Source of the DNA: Clostridium sp. AM22-11AC
GTDB lineage: Bacteria; Bacillota; Clostridia; Lachnospirales; Lachnospiraceae
Direction of reading: 5' to 3'
NCBI RefSeq assembly: GCF_003473545.1
Contig: NZ_QUCM01000030.1
Location: 1-25,232 of the forward strand
Length of the DNA stretch: 25,232 nt
Positions 1 through 7,907 of the stretch are shown in pieces; position 1 is the first letter of the stretch; the number at the start of each line of letters is the position of its first letter. The notes beneath the pieces were generated by a model. The model was not told the DNA's origin. It made no database searches and was given only the letters and a program-made list of their open reading frames with translations. Made by a program: the position numbers and the translations under genes.

Positions 1-55
1 AATATTGAATTTTCAAGGTGCGAAGCCCTGTTTAGGTGTGGGAAGTTTTAGTTTA

Positions 56-439
56 TTATTCATGCAGTTCCAATGGCAGACCGTCCGGATCCTGGAAGAA
101 GGTCATTTTCTTGCCTGTGTAAGCATCTACACGTATTGGCTCACAATCAATACCAACTTCTGCCAGTTCTTTTACCGTCTGTTCAACACTCTCCACGCAA
201 AAAGCCAGATGGCGAAGGCCACATGCCTCCGGACGATTCACACGCTTTGGCGGATCCGGTTCTGCGAAGATTTCCAATTCTGTATACTCATTCACTCGCA
301 AATCCAGTTTCCAGTCGTTGCGTTCCGGACGGTAGTTTTCACGGATAATTGGAAAATTTAGTTTGTTTACATAGAAATCTTTGGCAGTTTCGTAGTTGGA
401 AACGATGATGGCAATGTGGTGGATTTTGGATAGGATCAT
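56..439 (-). CDS. VOC-family (glyoxalase I-like, YaeR-type) metalloprotein
   Basis: A 127-residue protein of the vicinal oxygen chelate fold, close in pattern to E. coli YaeR/GloA2-type proteins. The two beta-alpha-beta-beta-beta halves are visible: HHIAIIVSNYETAKDFY at the N-terminus and CGLRHLAFCVESVE in the second half. Likely metal ligands are H8, E56, H77 and E124 (in LPLELHE). The motifs RPEACGLRHLAF and FFQDPDGLPLELHE are typical of the YaeR group. Length fits the family, so it looks complete. The ATG follows a purine-rich AAAGGAG. The substrate is unknown: YaeR-type proteins are usually called glyoxalase or lyase by homology only. It is monocistronic here and separated from the polysaccharide operon upstream on the same strand by a strong hairpin. 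Confidence 0.88.
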   Translation of the reverse strand: MILSKIHHIAIIVSNYETAKDFYVNKLNFPIIRENYRPERNDWKLDLRVNEYTELEIFAEPDPPKRVNRPEACGLRHLAFCVESVEQTVKELAEVGIDCEPIRVDAYTGKKMTFFQDPDGLPLELHE

Positions 440-497
440 TTTTAGGGGCTCCTTTAGAGGTATTTTTGTTGTGAACTGTATGATGGGGTTAAAATAT

Positions 498-535
498 GCC
501 GTGTGGACATCAGAAAAGCAGGTTGTCCATACGGC
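498..535 (-). terminator. Strong hairpin, probable terminator of the minus-strand polysaccharide operon
   Basis: GCCGTGTGGACA at 498-509 pairs with TGTCCATACGGC at 524-535, a 12-bp stem with one G-U pair and a 14-nt loop. Read on the minus strand it is followed by ATATTTT, a weak U-tract. Read on the plus strand it is followed by TATGTTTT, so it may work both ways. It lies between the end of the flippase region and the promoter region of the VOC gene, as expected for an operon-end terminator. Confidence 0.55.
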
Positions 536-625
536 TATGTTTTGAATATTTTCTTATTTCTATAATTACTAAACTTACCATATATGGAATTACACAATGT
601 GCAAGAAAATTAGAAGGTTGCTTTT

Positions 626-897
626 TTATACTGCTTCCAGAGGAAGTTTAGCCATTGCTTCTTTAAACTGTTCAACTGTCAGCTCTTCCCATCGGCTTTC
701 ACCTCTCTCTTTCATTGCTGATAGGAGTACAAATAATCCTACTATATTTTCATGTTATCATAAAGCTAACCTTTTATCAAGCAGCCTACCTGTGAACGTT
801 TTCAGCTTCAGATCAAAGTGTTCGCAGTTATATGATTGTCGAAAGTCCTGGTTTGGTTCGTTCCAACAATATGCGTGAAATAAGCCCGTTCCAGATA
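626..897 (-). pseudogene. Unidentified broken reading frame downstream of the flippase
   Basis: This is most of the 458 bases without an intact gene between the VOC gene and the flippase. On the minus strand one frame stays open from the flippase stop to position 626, except for two adjacent stops (TGA TAA, around 748-753). The first half reads like protein (for example FHAYCWNEPNQDFRQSYN), and the second half ends in ERGESRWEELTVEQFKEAM. The last ATG in frame (713-715) gives only 29 residues and has no ribosome binding site. I do not recognise the family. It is most simply a decayed gene, but it could also be a chance open frame or two unrelated ends. Confidence 0.3.
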
Positions 898-2346
898 TTA
901 TCTGATTTTTCCTTTTATCCCCCTTAGCATTTTTAAAATCATCTCATCTTTTGTGTGGACAAAATATATCACGCAAAATGTTCCATATATCAGCATTCCA
1001 CAGATGATCTGCAGGAACAATGTTGACACTTTGTTTTCCAGAGCATTTCCGATATAGAACACCCCTACAAACATAGCCACTCCAAAAACAGCAAACATCC
1101 ATATACTTTTTATATATCGTAGTACCGGGAGTTCCTTTCTAACGCTCAACGTCTGGATCACACAAACAAAAATCTCGGCAAGTATTGTACCAATCGTTGC
1201 TCCAATTGCTCCAATTTTTGAAATCAGTAGCGTGTTCGCAATTAGATTAACTACTGCCCCACCAATAACAGAAGAAAGATATTCTTTATCCTTTTCTGAT
1301 GGAATCAAAAACTGTGTCCGAATGATATTTGCAAACGACATAAAAGGAATCGTAATCGAAAGACCCATAATCAGCACACCTGAAAGCATGAATTCCTGCC
1401 CCCAGAAAACAGGGGCAAAAACCTTTCCAATTCCAGCCAAACCAAATGCCAGTGCAAAGGACAAACACATCACATATTTCATTGACAACGATATATACTG
1501 ATTTGTCTTTTCCCTATTGTGAGAAGCCACCAGATTTGACATTTTTGGAAGCATTACTGTCCCAAATGACGTAATGATTGTAAGTGGGATATTAATTACT
1601 TTTTCCGCATTTTCATAAAACCCAAGTTGAGTCTTATTACTCATCGCACCAATCATGATTTTATCCATATATTTATATAAACTAACTGCAATGGCTGGGA
1701 TAAATAAGATCAAAAGCGGTTCGATATGCGGTTTCATTTTTTTCCACGTCGGCTTTTGAAATGCAACAAATTTATTTAAAGGGAACCATAAAGAAATTTG
1801 GCTTATCAACATGCCGACAGCCATAATTGCACAATACTTCCATAGGTCATTCGCATTTCTAACAAAAACAAATACGCAAACAACATTCAATATTTTTATA
1901 ATGATATTTCTTGTTACTGTCAATTTAAATTTTTCTATTCCAAAATAGAACCAGCTCACATCAAATAAGCCGCTCAGCACATAAGTGAACTGAATTCCGG
2001 CATACAGTTTTTCGTTGGCCAGAAAAAACACATACAAAATATACACCACACAGCAAATGAAAGAAAAAGCTATATGTAATGTCACAATATTAGAAAATGT
2101 TTCGTTCAGGTTTTTCTGATTATCTCTGCATTGTGCAACTGCCCGATTCCCATAGTTTGCAAGGCCAAGCATGGAAAAAAGCACAAAATAATATGCAATT
2201 GAATAGCTGTATGAATATGTTCCAAGTCCTTCAGCACCAATTGTTCTTGCAATATAAGGCGATGTTACAAAAGGAAGTATAATAATCAGAATCTGATAGA
2301 TCATCTGATAGATAAAATTCTTTTTAATACTGGTTTGACTTTTCAT
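898..2346 (-). CDS. Wzx-type oligosaccharide flippase (polysaccharide biosynthesis protein)
   Basis: A 482-residue integral membrane protein of the MOP superfamily, RfbX/Wzx branch, which moves undecaprenyl-linked repeat units across the cytoplasmic membrane. The N-terminal signature is clear: an NFIYQMIYQ amphipathic start, then PFVTSPYIARTIGAEGLGTYSY and LANYGNRAVAQCRDN. The rest is a series of about 12-14 hydrophobic segments separated by short basic loops. Length is normal and no interruption is seen. The ATG lies behind an AGAGAGAAAG ribosome binding site, 31 nt after the truncated guanylyltransferase. Base composition is clearly more AT-rich than the pgm and ugd segments upstream, which suggests a different origin. 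It is the last and apparently only intact assembly gene left here. Glycosyltransferases, a polymerase and chain-length regulators are missing from the window. Confidence 0.9.
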   Translation of the reverse strand: MKSQTSIKKNFIYQMIYQILIIILPFVTSPYIARTIGAEGLGTYSYSYSIAYYFVLFSMLGLANYGNRAVAQCRDNQKNLNETFSNIVTLHIAFSFICCVVYILYVFFLANEKLYAGIQFTYVLSGLFDVSWFYFGIEKFKLTVTRNIIIKILNVVCVFVFVRNANDLWKYCAIMAVGMLISQISLWFPLNKFVAFQKPTWKKMKPHIEPLLILFIPAIAVSLYKYMDKIMIGAMSNKTQLGFYENAEKVINIPLTIITSFGTVMLPKMSNLVASHNREKTNQYISLSMKYVMCLSFALAFGLAGIGKVFAPVFWGQEFMLSGVLIMGLSITIPFMSFANIIRTQFLIPSEKDKEYLSSVIGGAVVNLIANTLLISKIGAIGATIGTILAEIFVCVIQTLSVRKELPVLRYIKSIWMFAVFGVAMFVGVFYIGNALENKVSTLFLQIICGMLIYGTFCVIYFVHTKDEMILKMLRGIKGKIR

Positions 2347-2377
2347 TTTATCTTTCTCTCTTTACGATAAATACTTT

Positions 2378-2596
2378 TCATTTTCTATTGTCTCCAACGA
2401 TTGCCTGTGATTTGCTCGTTGCAATCGTGATCTTTGCATCAGCATCCACCGTGGTGATCTGGCGATACACACGCTGCACCATAGACTCATACTCATCATT
2501 ATTCTTGAACAGCTTGATGAACTGCTTGCTACGCACATCATTAGAAAGAGGCCAAAGACGCTTGCCTGAACCACCAGAAAGTAAAATAATATTCAT
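2378..2596 (-). pseudogene. Mannose-1-phosphate guanylyltransferase, N-terminal fragment only
   Basis: The 72-residue frame starts with the nucleotidyltransferase signature LLSGGSGKRLWPLSNDVRSKQF, which holds the G-G-x-G-x-R-LWPLS nucleotide-binding loop and the KQF of ManC/RfbM-type enzymes. Full-length enzymes are about 340-460 residues. This one stops after IATSKSQAIVGDNRK and is followed 31 nt later by the flippase start. The ribosome binding site (GAGGAG) and ATG are intact, 20 nt after the end of the broken pgm gene. The sugar-binding and metal-binding halves are absent, so activity is not expected. Most likely a deletion removed the rest of this gene and whatever lay before the flippase. 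Confidence 0.8.
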
Positions 2597-2616
2597 ATGT
2601 TTTTCTCCTCTGCTCT

Positions 2617-3659
2617 TTACTTCAAGTACTCTTCAGCACTCTTGCGAATCGCCGCTTCCACCTTTTCGGCAGCTTCTTTATTCTCTGCACTAACCGAGAT
2701 ATATGTTTTGAGCTTCGGCTCGGTACCGGAAGGACGCACCACGATGGAGCAGTTATCTTCCAGCAAGAACTTGAGCACATCGGACTTCGGCAGACCATCC
2801 AGACCGGGTGCATAATCCAACAGCTTGCCTCTTTGATCTCCGGGTTGGGATACGGGCAGGTCGGGAAGTTGCCGTCCGGCTGCTCCTGCTCTTTGACCAC
2901 CGTGATGTTGGTGTAGCCCATTTCTTTCAAAGTGCGGGTCACAGGCTTCAAGCCGGTACCATTCAGCGGGCTATACACGATGGCTACATTTTTATTAACT
3001 TCTTCGCCAAAGAGAACAGACTGGCTCTTGACCTGCTCCACGAATGCGGTGTAGACCTCGTCCGGAATGTACTGGATGCTGCTGTTTGCCACACCTGTTT
3101 CAAAGTCGCTGGTCTTGACGTCTGCAAAAATGTCTAGCTTCTCAATCTCGGCAAGGATCTCCGTTGCAGCTTCGGTAGTGATCTGGCAGCCGTCAGCACC
3201 GTAGACCTTATAACCATTGTACTTGCTGGGATTGTGAGATGCGGTCACCATGACACCGGCCGAGGTGTGCAGATAACGGGTCGCAAAAGACACGGTCGGA
3301 ACCGGCATCAGGACGGGCCAGATATTTACCTGGACACCATTCGCTGCAAACACGCCTGCGGCGACTTTTGCAAACACATCACTCTTGATACGGCTGTCAT
3401 AACCGATTGCCACAGACGGCTCTGTGAAGTTCTTTTTCAGATAATCAGCCAGACCCTGAGAAGCCTTTGCCACGGTATAGATGTTCATGCGGTTAGTACC
3501 TGCACCAATTACACCACGCAGACCACCCGTACCAAACGCAAGGTCACGGTAAAATGCATCTTCAATTTTTGTATCATCCAGCGTTTTCAGTTCGGCGACA
3601 ACATCTGCATCTGTGGTTGCGTTTTCCAACCAACACTCGTATTCCTTTTTAATATCCAC
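2617..3659 (-). pseudogene. Phosphoglucomutase/phosphomannomutase with large internal deletion and frame change
   Basis: An alpha-D-phosphohexomutase in two pieces. The N-terminal piece runs from the likely GTG start at 3657-3659 (behind AGGAG) to about 2845, with FGTGGLRGVIGAGTNRMN and the catalytic phosphoserine loop VMVTASHNPSKYNGYK. It reaches CPYPNPEIKEA, where the metal-binding DPDxDR segment should follow. Instead the sequence joins directly, in another frame, to the C-terminal phosphate-binding end at 2617-2820 (YAPGLDGLPKS, then IVVRPSGTEPKLKTY). The family is about 570 residues, so roughly 200 residues including the Mg2+ loop are missing. Translation continues out of frame to 2622 by chance. 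An upstream in-frame ATG at 3678-3680 also exists but lacks a good ribosome binding site. The gene lies between intact ugd and the truncated guanylyltransferase. Confidence 0.87.
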
Positions 3660-3688
3660 AATAATCTCCTCATCTTCCACTTATGTTC

Positions 3689-4936
3689 TTAATCACGCTG
3701 GAAAATATCTCTCGTATAAACTTTTTCTTTCACATCATCCAGACACTTGTCATAGCGATTTGCGATGATGGCATGGCTCATTTCCTTGAACTTAGCCAGA
3801 TCATTAACCACTACTGATCCAAAGAAAGTCTCACCGTCTTTCAGGGTCGGCTCGTAAATGATTACCGTTGCTCCCTTGGCCTTAATACGCTTCATGACAC
3901 CCTGAATGGAGCTCTGGCGGAAGTTGTCGCTGTTGCTCTTCATGGTCAAACGGTACACACCGATGATGACTGCCTTTTCCCTGTCTTCATCAAACTCATT
4001 TTCTGCATCATAGCCGTAGTAGCCAGCCAGCTTTAGGACACGATCAGCGATGAAATCTTTACGAGTTCTATTGCTCTCAACAATTGCTTCGATCAGGTTC
4101 TCCGGCACATCTGCATAGTTAGCCAGCAGCTGCTTGGTATCCTTGGGCAGACAGTAGCCGCCGTAACCGAAGGACGGATTGTTGTAGTGGCTGCCGATGC
4201 GAGGATCAAGGCAGACACCATCGATGATCTGCTGAGTGTTCAGACCCTTGCTCTCTGCATAGGTGTCCAGCTCATTGAAGTAGGCAACGCGCAGAGCCAG
4301 ATATGTATTGGCGAACAACTTAACAGCCTCTGCCTCGGTGAAGCCCATGAACAGGGTGTCGATGTTCTCCTTGATAGCGCCTTCCTGCAGCAGACCAGCA
4401 AACTCATGAGCAGCCTCAACTAAACGCTCATCATTTAAGTCAGTACCCACGATAATACGGCTTGGATACAGGTTGTCATACAGTGCTTTGGATTCGCGCA
4501 GAAATTCTGGACTGAAGATGATATTCTTGCTGTTGAATTTTTCTCTTGCACTTGCGGTGTAGCCTACAGGAATCGTAGATTTAATGACCATAATGGCATT
4601 AGGATTGGACTCCATAACTAGCTTGATCACAGCCTCAACTGCAGAGGTATCAAAATGCTGGGTTTGGGAATCATAATTCGTAGGTGCAGCGATTACAACA
4701 AAGTCCGCATCGCTATATGCAGCTTTTGCGTCTAGAGTTGCAGTTAAATTCAAGTCTTTTTCTGCTAAATACTTTTCGATATAATCATCCTGGATCGGAG
4801 ACTTACGATTATTGATCATCTCTACTTTTTCTGGAACGATGTCCACAGCAGTGACTTTATGATGCTGGGAAAGAAGTGTGGCAATTGACAGACCAACATA
4901 ACCGGTTCCTGCGACAGCAATCTTGTAGTTTTTCAT
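3689..4936 (-). CDS. ugd: UDP-glucose 6-dehydrogenase, copy 1
   Basis: A cytoplasmic NAD-dependent enzyme that oxidises UDP-glucose to UDP-glucuronate for polysaccharide synthesis; a UDP-N-acetylhexosamine dehydrogenase is a less likely alternative. It has 415 residues. The Rossmann motif GTGYVG is at residues 10-15, the KSTIPVGYT segment at 119-127, and PEFLRES at 143-149. The catalytic cysteine C262 sits in [14 protein letters not shown], with K265 and D266 next to it. The C-terminal UDP-binding domain is complete. The ATG has an AAGGAG site. A short GGTCC-TTTA-GGACC hairpin lies in the leader (4952-4965). It is first in the minus-strand operon, 29 nt ahead of the broken pgm GTG start. Its codons are richer in G/C at third positions than those of copy 2, and the two proteins differ at about 48 of 415 positions. 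Confidence 0.93.
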   Translation of the reverse strand: MKNYKIAVAGTGYVGLSIATLLSQHHKVTAVDIVPEKVEMINNRKSPIQDDYIEKYLAEKDLNLTATLDAKAAYSDADFVVIAAPTNYDSQTQHFDTSAVEAVIKLVMESNPNAIMVIKSTIPVGYTASAREKFNSKNIIFSPEFLRESKALYDNLYPSRIIVGTDLNDERLVEAAHEFAGLLQEGAIKENIDTLFMGFTEAEAVKLFANTYLALRVAYFNELDTYAESKGLNTQQIIDGVCLDPRIGSHYNNPSFGYGGYCLPKDTKQLLANYADVPENLIEAIVESNRTRKDFIADRVLKLAGYYGYDAENEFDEDREKAVIIGVYRLTMKSNSDNFRQSSIQGVMKRIKAKGATVIIYEPTLKDGETFFGSVVVNDLAKFKEMSHAIIANRYDKCLDDVKEKVYTRDIFQRD

Positions 4937-5327
4937 AATATTTACTCCTTCGGTCCTTTAGGACCTCATTCTCCCTAAAGGTATATTTTTCTTGTTGAGT
5001 AGACATTTAATGGTGTGTACATCAAATAGGAAGAAAATGATAAGAAAATGTATAAAATCATTGGAGTCTGTGTGAAAGTAATAATGAAGAAGCGGGTGAG
5101 AATACAGGTTGGGATTTATCAGTAGAGAAGACGGCATACAGTGTCTGAGTTTGTTAACTTGCTATTTTGCCAATTAGAGAGTAAAATCAATACATACATG
5201 ACGAAACCCATTTATTGTCCTTTTACGAAGTAAAAACGGCCGTTTAGGTAAAACCACTTGTTATGGAAATGCGCATATGCTAGTATGAGAAAACCATTAT
5301 TTATAAAGGTAAAAGGGGGATGATAAA
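4937..5327. promoter_or_regulatory. Divergent intergenic region between ugd copy 1 and the Rpn-like gene
   Basis: This 391-bp AT-rich region holds no convincing gene. On the minus side it contains the copy-1 ribosome binding site and the small hairpin at 4952-4965; no clear sigma-A promoter was found for that direction. On the plus side are an inverted repeat TTTTAC-GAA-GTAAAA (5221-5235), a perfect 12-bp palindrome AAACGGCCGTTT (5234-5245), and the promoter at 5258-5286. The dyads directly upstream of the promoter could be operator sites. Confidence 0.55.
5258..5286 (+). promoter_or_regulatory. Sigma-A type promoter for the Rpn-like gene and probably ugd copy 2
   Basis: TTGTTA at 5258-5263, a 17-bp spacer, then TAGTAT at 5281-5286 with an extended -10 (TGC just before it). 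The coding start is 42 bp further on, after a strong AAAGGGGGA site. Confidence 0.6.
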
Positions 5328-5978
5328 ATGGGTGAAGATGAAAATAAGAAAAGGGAACGAAGGCATCAGGAGGATCTGGAGCGGTTAAGAGGTTTTCGGC
5401 CGATTGATGATACGTTCATGCGAGGGCTTTTTAAAGAGAATATACCTCTTGCAGAACTGGTTCTTCGTATTATTACAGGCAAACCGGATTTAGTTTTGCT
5501 TAAATGTGAAACACAGGCGGATATGAAACGTGTAACCGGTGCCAGATCTGTTTGTCTGGATGCTTATGCAACTGACAGCACAGGCAAAAAATATGATATT
5601 GAGGTTCAAAGATCAGACAATGGTGCTGATCCACATCGTGCCAGGTATCATTCCAGTATGCTGGATATAGAATATCGTGATAATTCGGATATTGGCAGGC
5701 TGATGCATGATTTTAATTGTACCAATGCATCTGATATGTATTTTGATCTATTGGCAGAGAAAACTCGTTATTTAAAAGAAAATCCGAAGGGAGTGAACGA
5801 AATGTGTAAGGTTATGGAAGATTTAAGAAATGAGAGTTATGCAGAGGGACGTGAAGAACAGGCCAAATCCACCGCCATCAAACTGAACCAAAAAGGCCTT
5901 CCCATCGAAGATATAGCAGATTCCATTGGTTTCAGCATCGAAACTGTTAAAAACTGGCTCACACCAAAGGCAGTTTAA
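5328..5978 (+). CDS. Rpn-family PD-(D/E)XK nuclease / putative transposase, internally shortened
   Basis: A 216-residue member of the recombination-promoting nuclease (YhgA/Rpn) family, common in gut Clostridia. The signature [20 protein letters not shown] is at residues 24-43. The nuclease core is D78 (CLDAY), then E92 and Q94 ([11 protein letters not shown]), so the active-site residues are present. The C-terminal part has [25 protein letters not shown] and a helix-turn-helix-like tail ([20 protein letters not shown]). Family members are usually around 270-310 residues, with a beta-rich stretch containing TYTIFITE between the SSMLDIE and DSDIGKLMHDF parts. Here MLDIE runs straight into YRDNSDIG, so about 50 residues seem to be missing in frame. 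Function may be impaired. It lies 35 nt upstream of ugd copy 2 and may share its transcript. Confidence 0.82.
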   Translation: MGEDENKKRERRHQEDLERLRGFRPIDDTFMRGLFKENIPLAELVLRIITGKPDLVLLKCETQADMKRVTGARSVCLDAYATDSTGKKYDIEVQRSDNGADPHRARYHSSMLDIEYRDNSDIGRLMHDFNCTNASDMYFDLLAEKTRYLKENPKGVNEMCKVMEDLRNESYAEGREEQAKSTAIKLNQKGLPIEDIADSIGFSIETVKNWLTPKAV

Positions 5979-6013
5979 ATTCTTCAAAACTATTATACGA
6001 GGAAGTAACAGCT

Positions 6014-7261
6014 ATGAAAAACTACAGGATCACAGTTGCAGGAACGGGATATGTGGGGCTGTCCATTGCGGTATTGCTTTCACAGCATCATAAGGTGACA
6101 GCAGTGGATGTTGTGCCGGAGAAGGTGGAGATGATCAATCATCGAAAATCCCCGATTCAGGACGAATATATTGAAAAATATCTGGCAGAGAAAGAGCTGG
6201 ATCTGACGGTCACTCTGGATGCCAGGGAGGCATACAAAGATGCTGATTTTGTAGTGATCGCAACACCCACCAATTACGACAGCCGCACACAGCATTTTGA
6301 TACATCAGCAGTGGAAGCTGTCATAAAACTGGTTTTGGAGTATAATCCGAATGCGATTATGGTGATCAAGTCTACCATTCCTGTAGGTTATACAGCTTCC
6401 ATCAGGAAGAAGTTTGGCAGCAAAAACATCATTTTCAGTCCGGAATTTTTACGCGAGTCTAAAGCACTTTACGATAACCTGTATCCGTCACGTATCATTG
6501 TCGGTACAGATTTAAAAGATCCACATCTGACAGAAGTGGCCCATATTTTTGCGGGTTTGCTTCAGGAAGGAGCCATCAAAGAGGACATTGCCACCTTATT
6601 TATGGGCTTTACGGAAGCAGAGGCTGTTAAACTTTTTGCTAATACCTACCTGGCACTGCGTGTCAGTTACTTCAATGAGTTAGATACCTACGCAGAAAGC
6701 AAGGGGTTAAATACCCGCCAGATCATTGATGGTGTCTGTTTAGACCCCCGTATTGGCAGTCACTACAACAACCCGTCTTTTGGTTACGGTGGCTATTGTC
6801 TCCCTAAGGATACAAAACAACTGCTGGCTAACTATGCAGACATACCGGAAAATCTGATCGAAGCAATAGTGGAGAGCAACCGGACCCGCAAGGATTTTAT
6901 TGCGGACCGTGTTCTGAAACTGGCAGGCTATTATGATTATGATGAAAAATTTGAGTTTTCAGCGGATAAAGAAAAAGAGGTAACAATAGGTGTTTATCGT
7001 CTGACCATGAAGAGCAACAGTGACAACTTCCGCCAGAGTTCGATCCAGGGAGTTATGAAACGGATCAAAGCAAAAGGTGCGAAAGTAGTGATCTATGAGC
7101 CCGCATTAAAGGATGGGGAAACATTTTTTGGAAGCCGGGTCGTCAATGATCTTCAGAAATTCAAGGATATGAGCCAGGCGATCATTGCCAACCGCTATGA
7201 TAAGTGTCTGGATGATGTAGCAGAAAAAGTATATACAAGAGATATTTTCCGCAGAGATTAA
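6014..7261 (+). CDS. ugd: UDP-glucose 6-dehydrogenase, copy 2
   Basis: A 415-residue paralogue of the copy at 3689-4936, in opposite orientation, about 88% identical by hand comparison. All functional motifs are kept: GTGYVG at 10-15, [17 protein letters not shown], and the catalytic C262 in [14 protein letters not shown]. The ATG follows GAGGAAG. The most variable segment is about residues 309-326, in the C-terminal domain. It probably makes UDP-glucuronate for surface polysaccharide. No sugar-transfer genes follow; the next gene is a VanZ-like protein. The nucleotide sequence differs mostly at third codon positions, so this is not a recent duplication. Transfer of one copy with the polysaccharide operon is the simplest explanation. 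Confidence 0.93.
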   Translation: MKNYRITVAGTGYVGLSIAVLLSQHHKVTAVDVVPEKVEMINHRKSPIQDEYIEKYLAEKELDLTVTLDAREAYKDADFVVIATPTNYDSRTQHFDTSAVEAVIKLVLEYNPNAIMVIKSTIPVGYTASIRKKFGSKNIIFSPEFLRESKALYDNLYPSRIIVGTDLKDPHLTEVAHIFAGLLQEGAIKEDIATLFMGFTEAEAVKLFANTYLALRVSYFNELDTYAESKGLNTRQIIDGVCLDPRIGSHYNNPSFGYGGYCLPKDTKQLLANYADIPENLIEAIVESNRTRKDFIADRVLKLAGYYDYDEKFEFSADKEKEVTIGVYRLTMKSNSDNFRQSSIQGVMKRIKAKGAKVVIYEPALKDGETFFGSRVVNDLQKFKDMSQAIIANRYDKCLDDVAEKVYTRDIFRRD

Positions 7262-7371
7262 AAGGTTTATTGCGTTTGTTTAAAGAAGGGAGTTGATACC
7301 GTATCAGTAAATATGCTGAGATTATCCTAACCGATTTCAAACAGCCGGTCTTTTATATAATACCGGCTTTC

Positions 7372-7848
7372 TTGTTGAGCCTTGTATTTGTGGTATCGTT
7401 TACATTTGCATATAGGGTTTACAAAAGGGAAAAATACCCACTTCAAAACTCCGCAATATGGACCTTGTTTCTTTGTTACTGGCTGGTTCTGATCCAGACT
7501 GCTTTCTTTTCCAGGGAGTCGGGCAGCAGGAAGCAGATCAGTCTGATATTGTTTGAAACCTGGGGACACAGTGTGCAGGCTCATGCTTATTTTATAGAGA
7601 ACATTTTTATGTTTATTCCCTTTGGAATTTTGGCGCCGGTTTTATTTAAACGAATGAAGAAGATGTACTGGTGTGTACTTGCTGGCTTTTTGATGTCCTG
7701 TACGATTGAAATGTCCCAGCTGCTTACACAGAGAGGATATATGCAGATTGATGATGTGCTTACCAATACAGCAGGGGCGATGGCGGGATGGCTGATCTGG
7801 AAAATCGTCACGCTTCTGACAGGCTTTTTGAAGTCCGAATTCACTTGA
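7372..7848 (+). CDS. VanZ-family membrane protein, start codon uncertain
   Basis: At least 158 residues with three to four hydrophobic segments and the VanZ signature: HAYFIENIFMFIPFGILAP, then TIEMSQLLTQRGYMQIDDVL and NTAGAMAGWLIWK. VanZ-like proteins are membrane proteins, linked in one case to teicoplanin resistance; the role here is unknown. The given start is TTG 7372, the first accepted codon, but it has no ribosome binding site and would begin inside the first membrane helix. The same frame stays open back to 7297 and encodes a plausible N-terminus (SKYAEIILTDFKQPVFYIIP). A good AAGGGAG (7286-7292) sits 10 nt before ATC at 7303-7305, exactly where an ATG would be expected. A hairpin AGCCGGT/ACCGGCT (7343-7368) lies inside this extension. 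Confidence 0.8.
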   Translation: MLSLVFVVSFTFAYRVYKREKYPLQNSAIWTLFLCYWLVLIQTAFFSRESGSRKQISLILFETWGHSVQAHAYFIENIFMFIPFGILAPVLFKRMKKMYWCVLAGFLMSCTIEMSQLLTQRGYMQIDDVLTNTAGAMAGWLIWKIVTLLTGFLKSEFT

Positions 7849-7873
7849 ATAAACCCTGACTCTCGGATATACT
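7845..7873 (+). promoter_or_regulatory. Promoter for MATE transporter 1
   Basis: TTGAAT at 7845-7850, 17-bp spacer, TATACT at 7868-7873. The -35 overlaps the vanZ stop codon. The MATE ATG at 7908 follows a GGAGG site. Confidence 0.65.
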
Positions 7874-7907
7874 AGTACAGAAAGCGAGACCGGAGGTTAT
7901 TAAAAAA

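Noticed and set aside
597..878. 93-codon plus-strand open frame
   Set aside because: It has no ribosome binding site, its composition is unlike a protein, and it lies opposite the more protein-like minus-strand frame described as a remnant.
2622..2850. C-terminal 70-odd residues of the 352-codon mutase frame (SCWIMHPVWMVCRS and on)
   Set aside because: This is the mutase C-terminal DNA read in the wrong frame after the deletion junction; the correct frame at 2617-2820 gives the conserved phosphate-binding end.
4980..5008. Possible minus-strand promoter for ugd copy 1 (TATACC)
   Set aside because: No acceptable -35 box was found at a normal distance.
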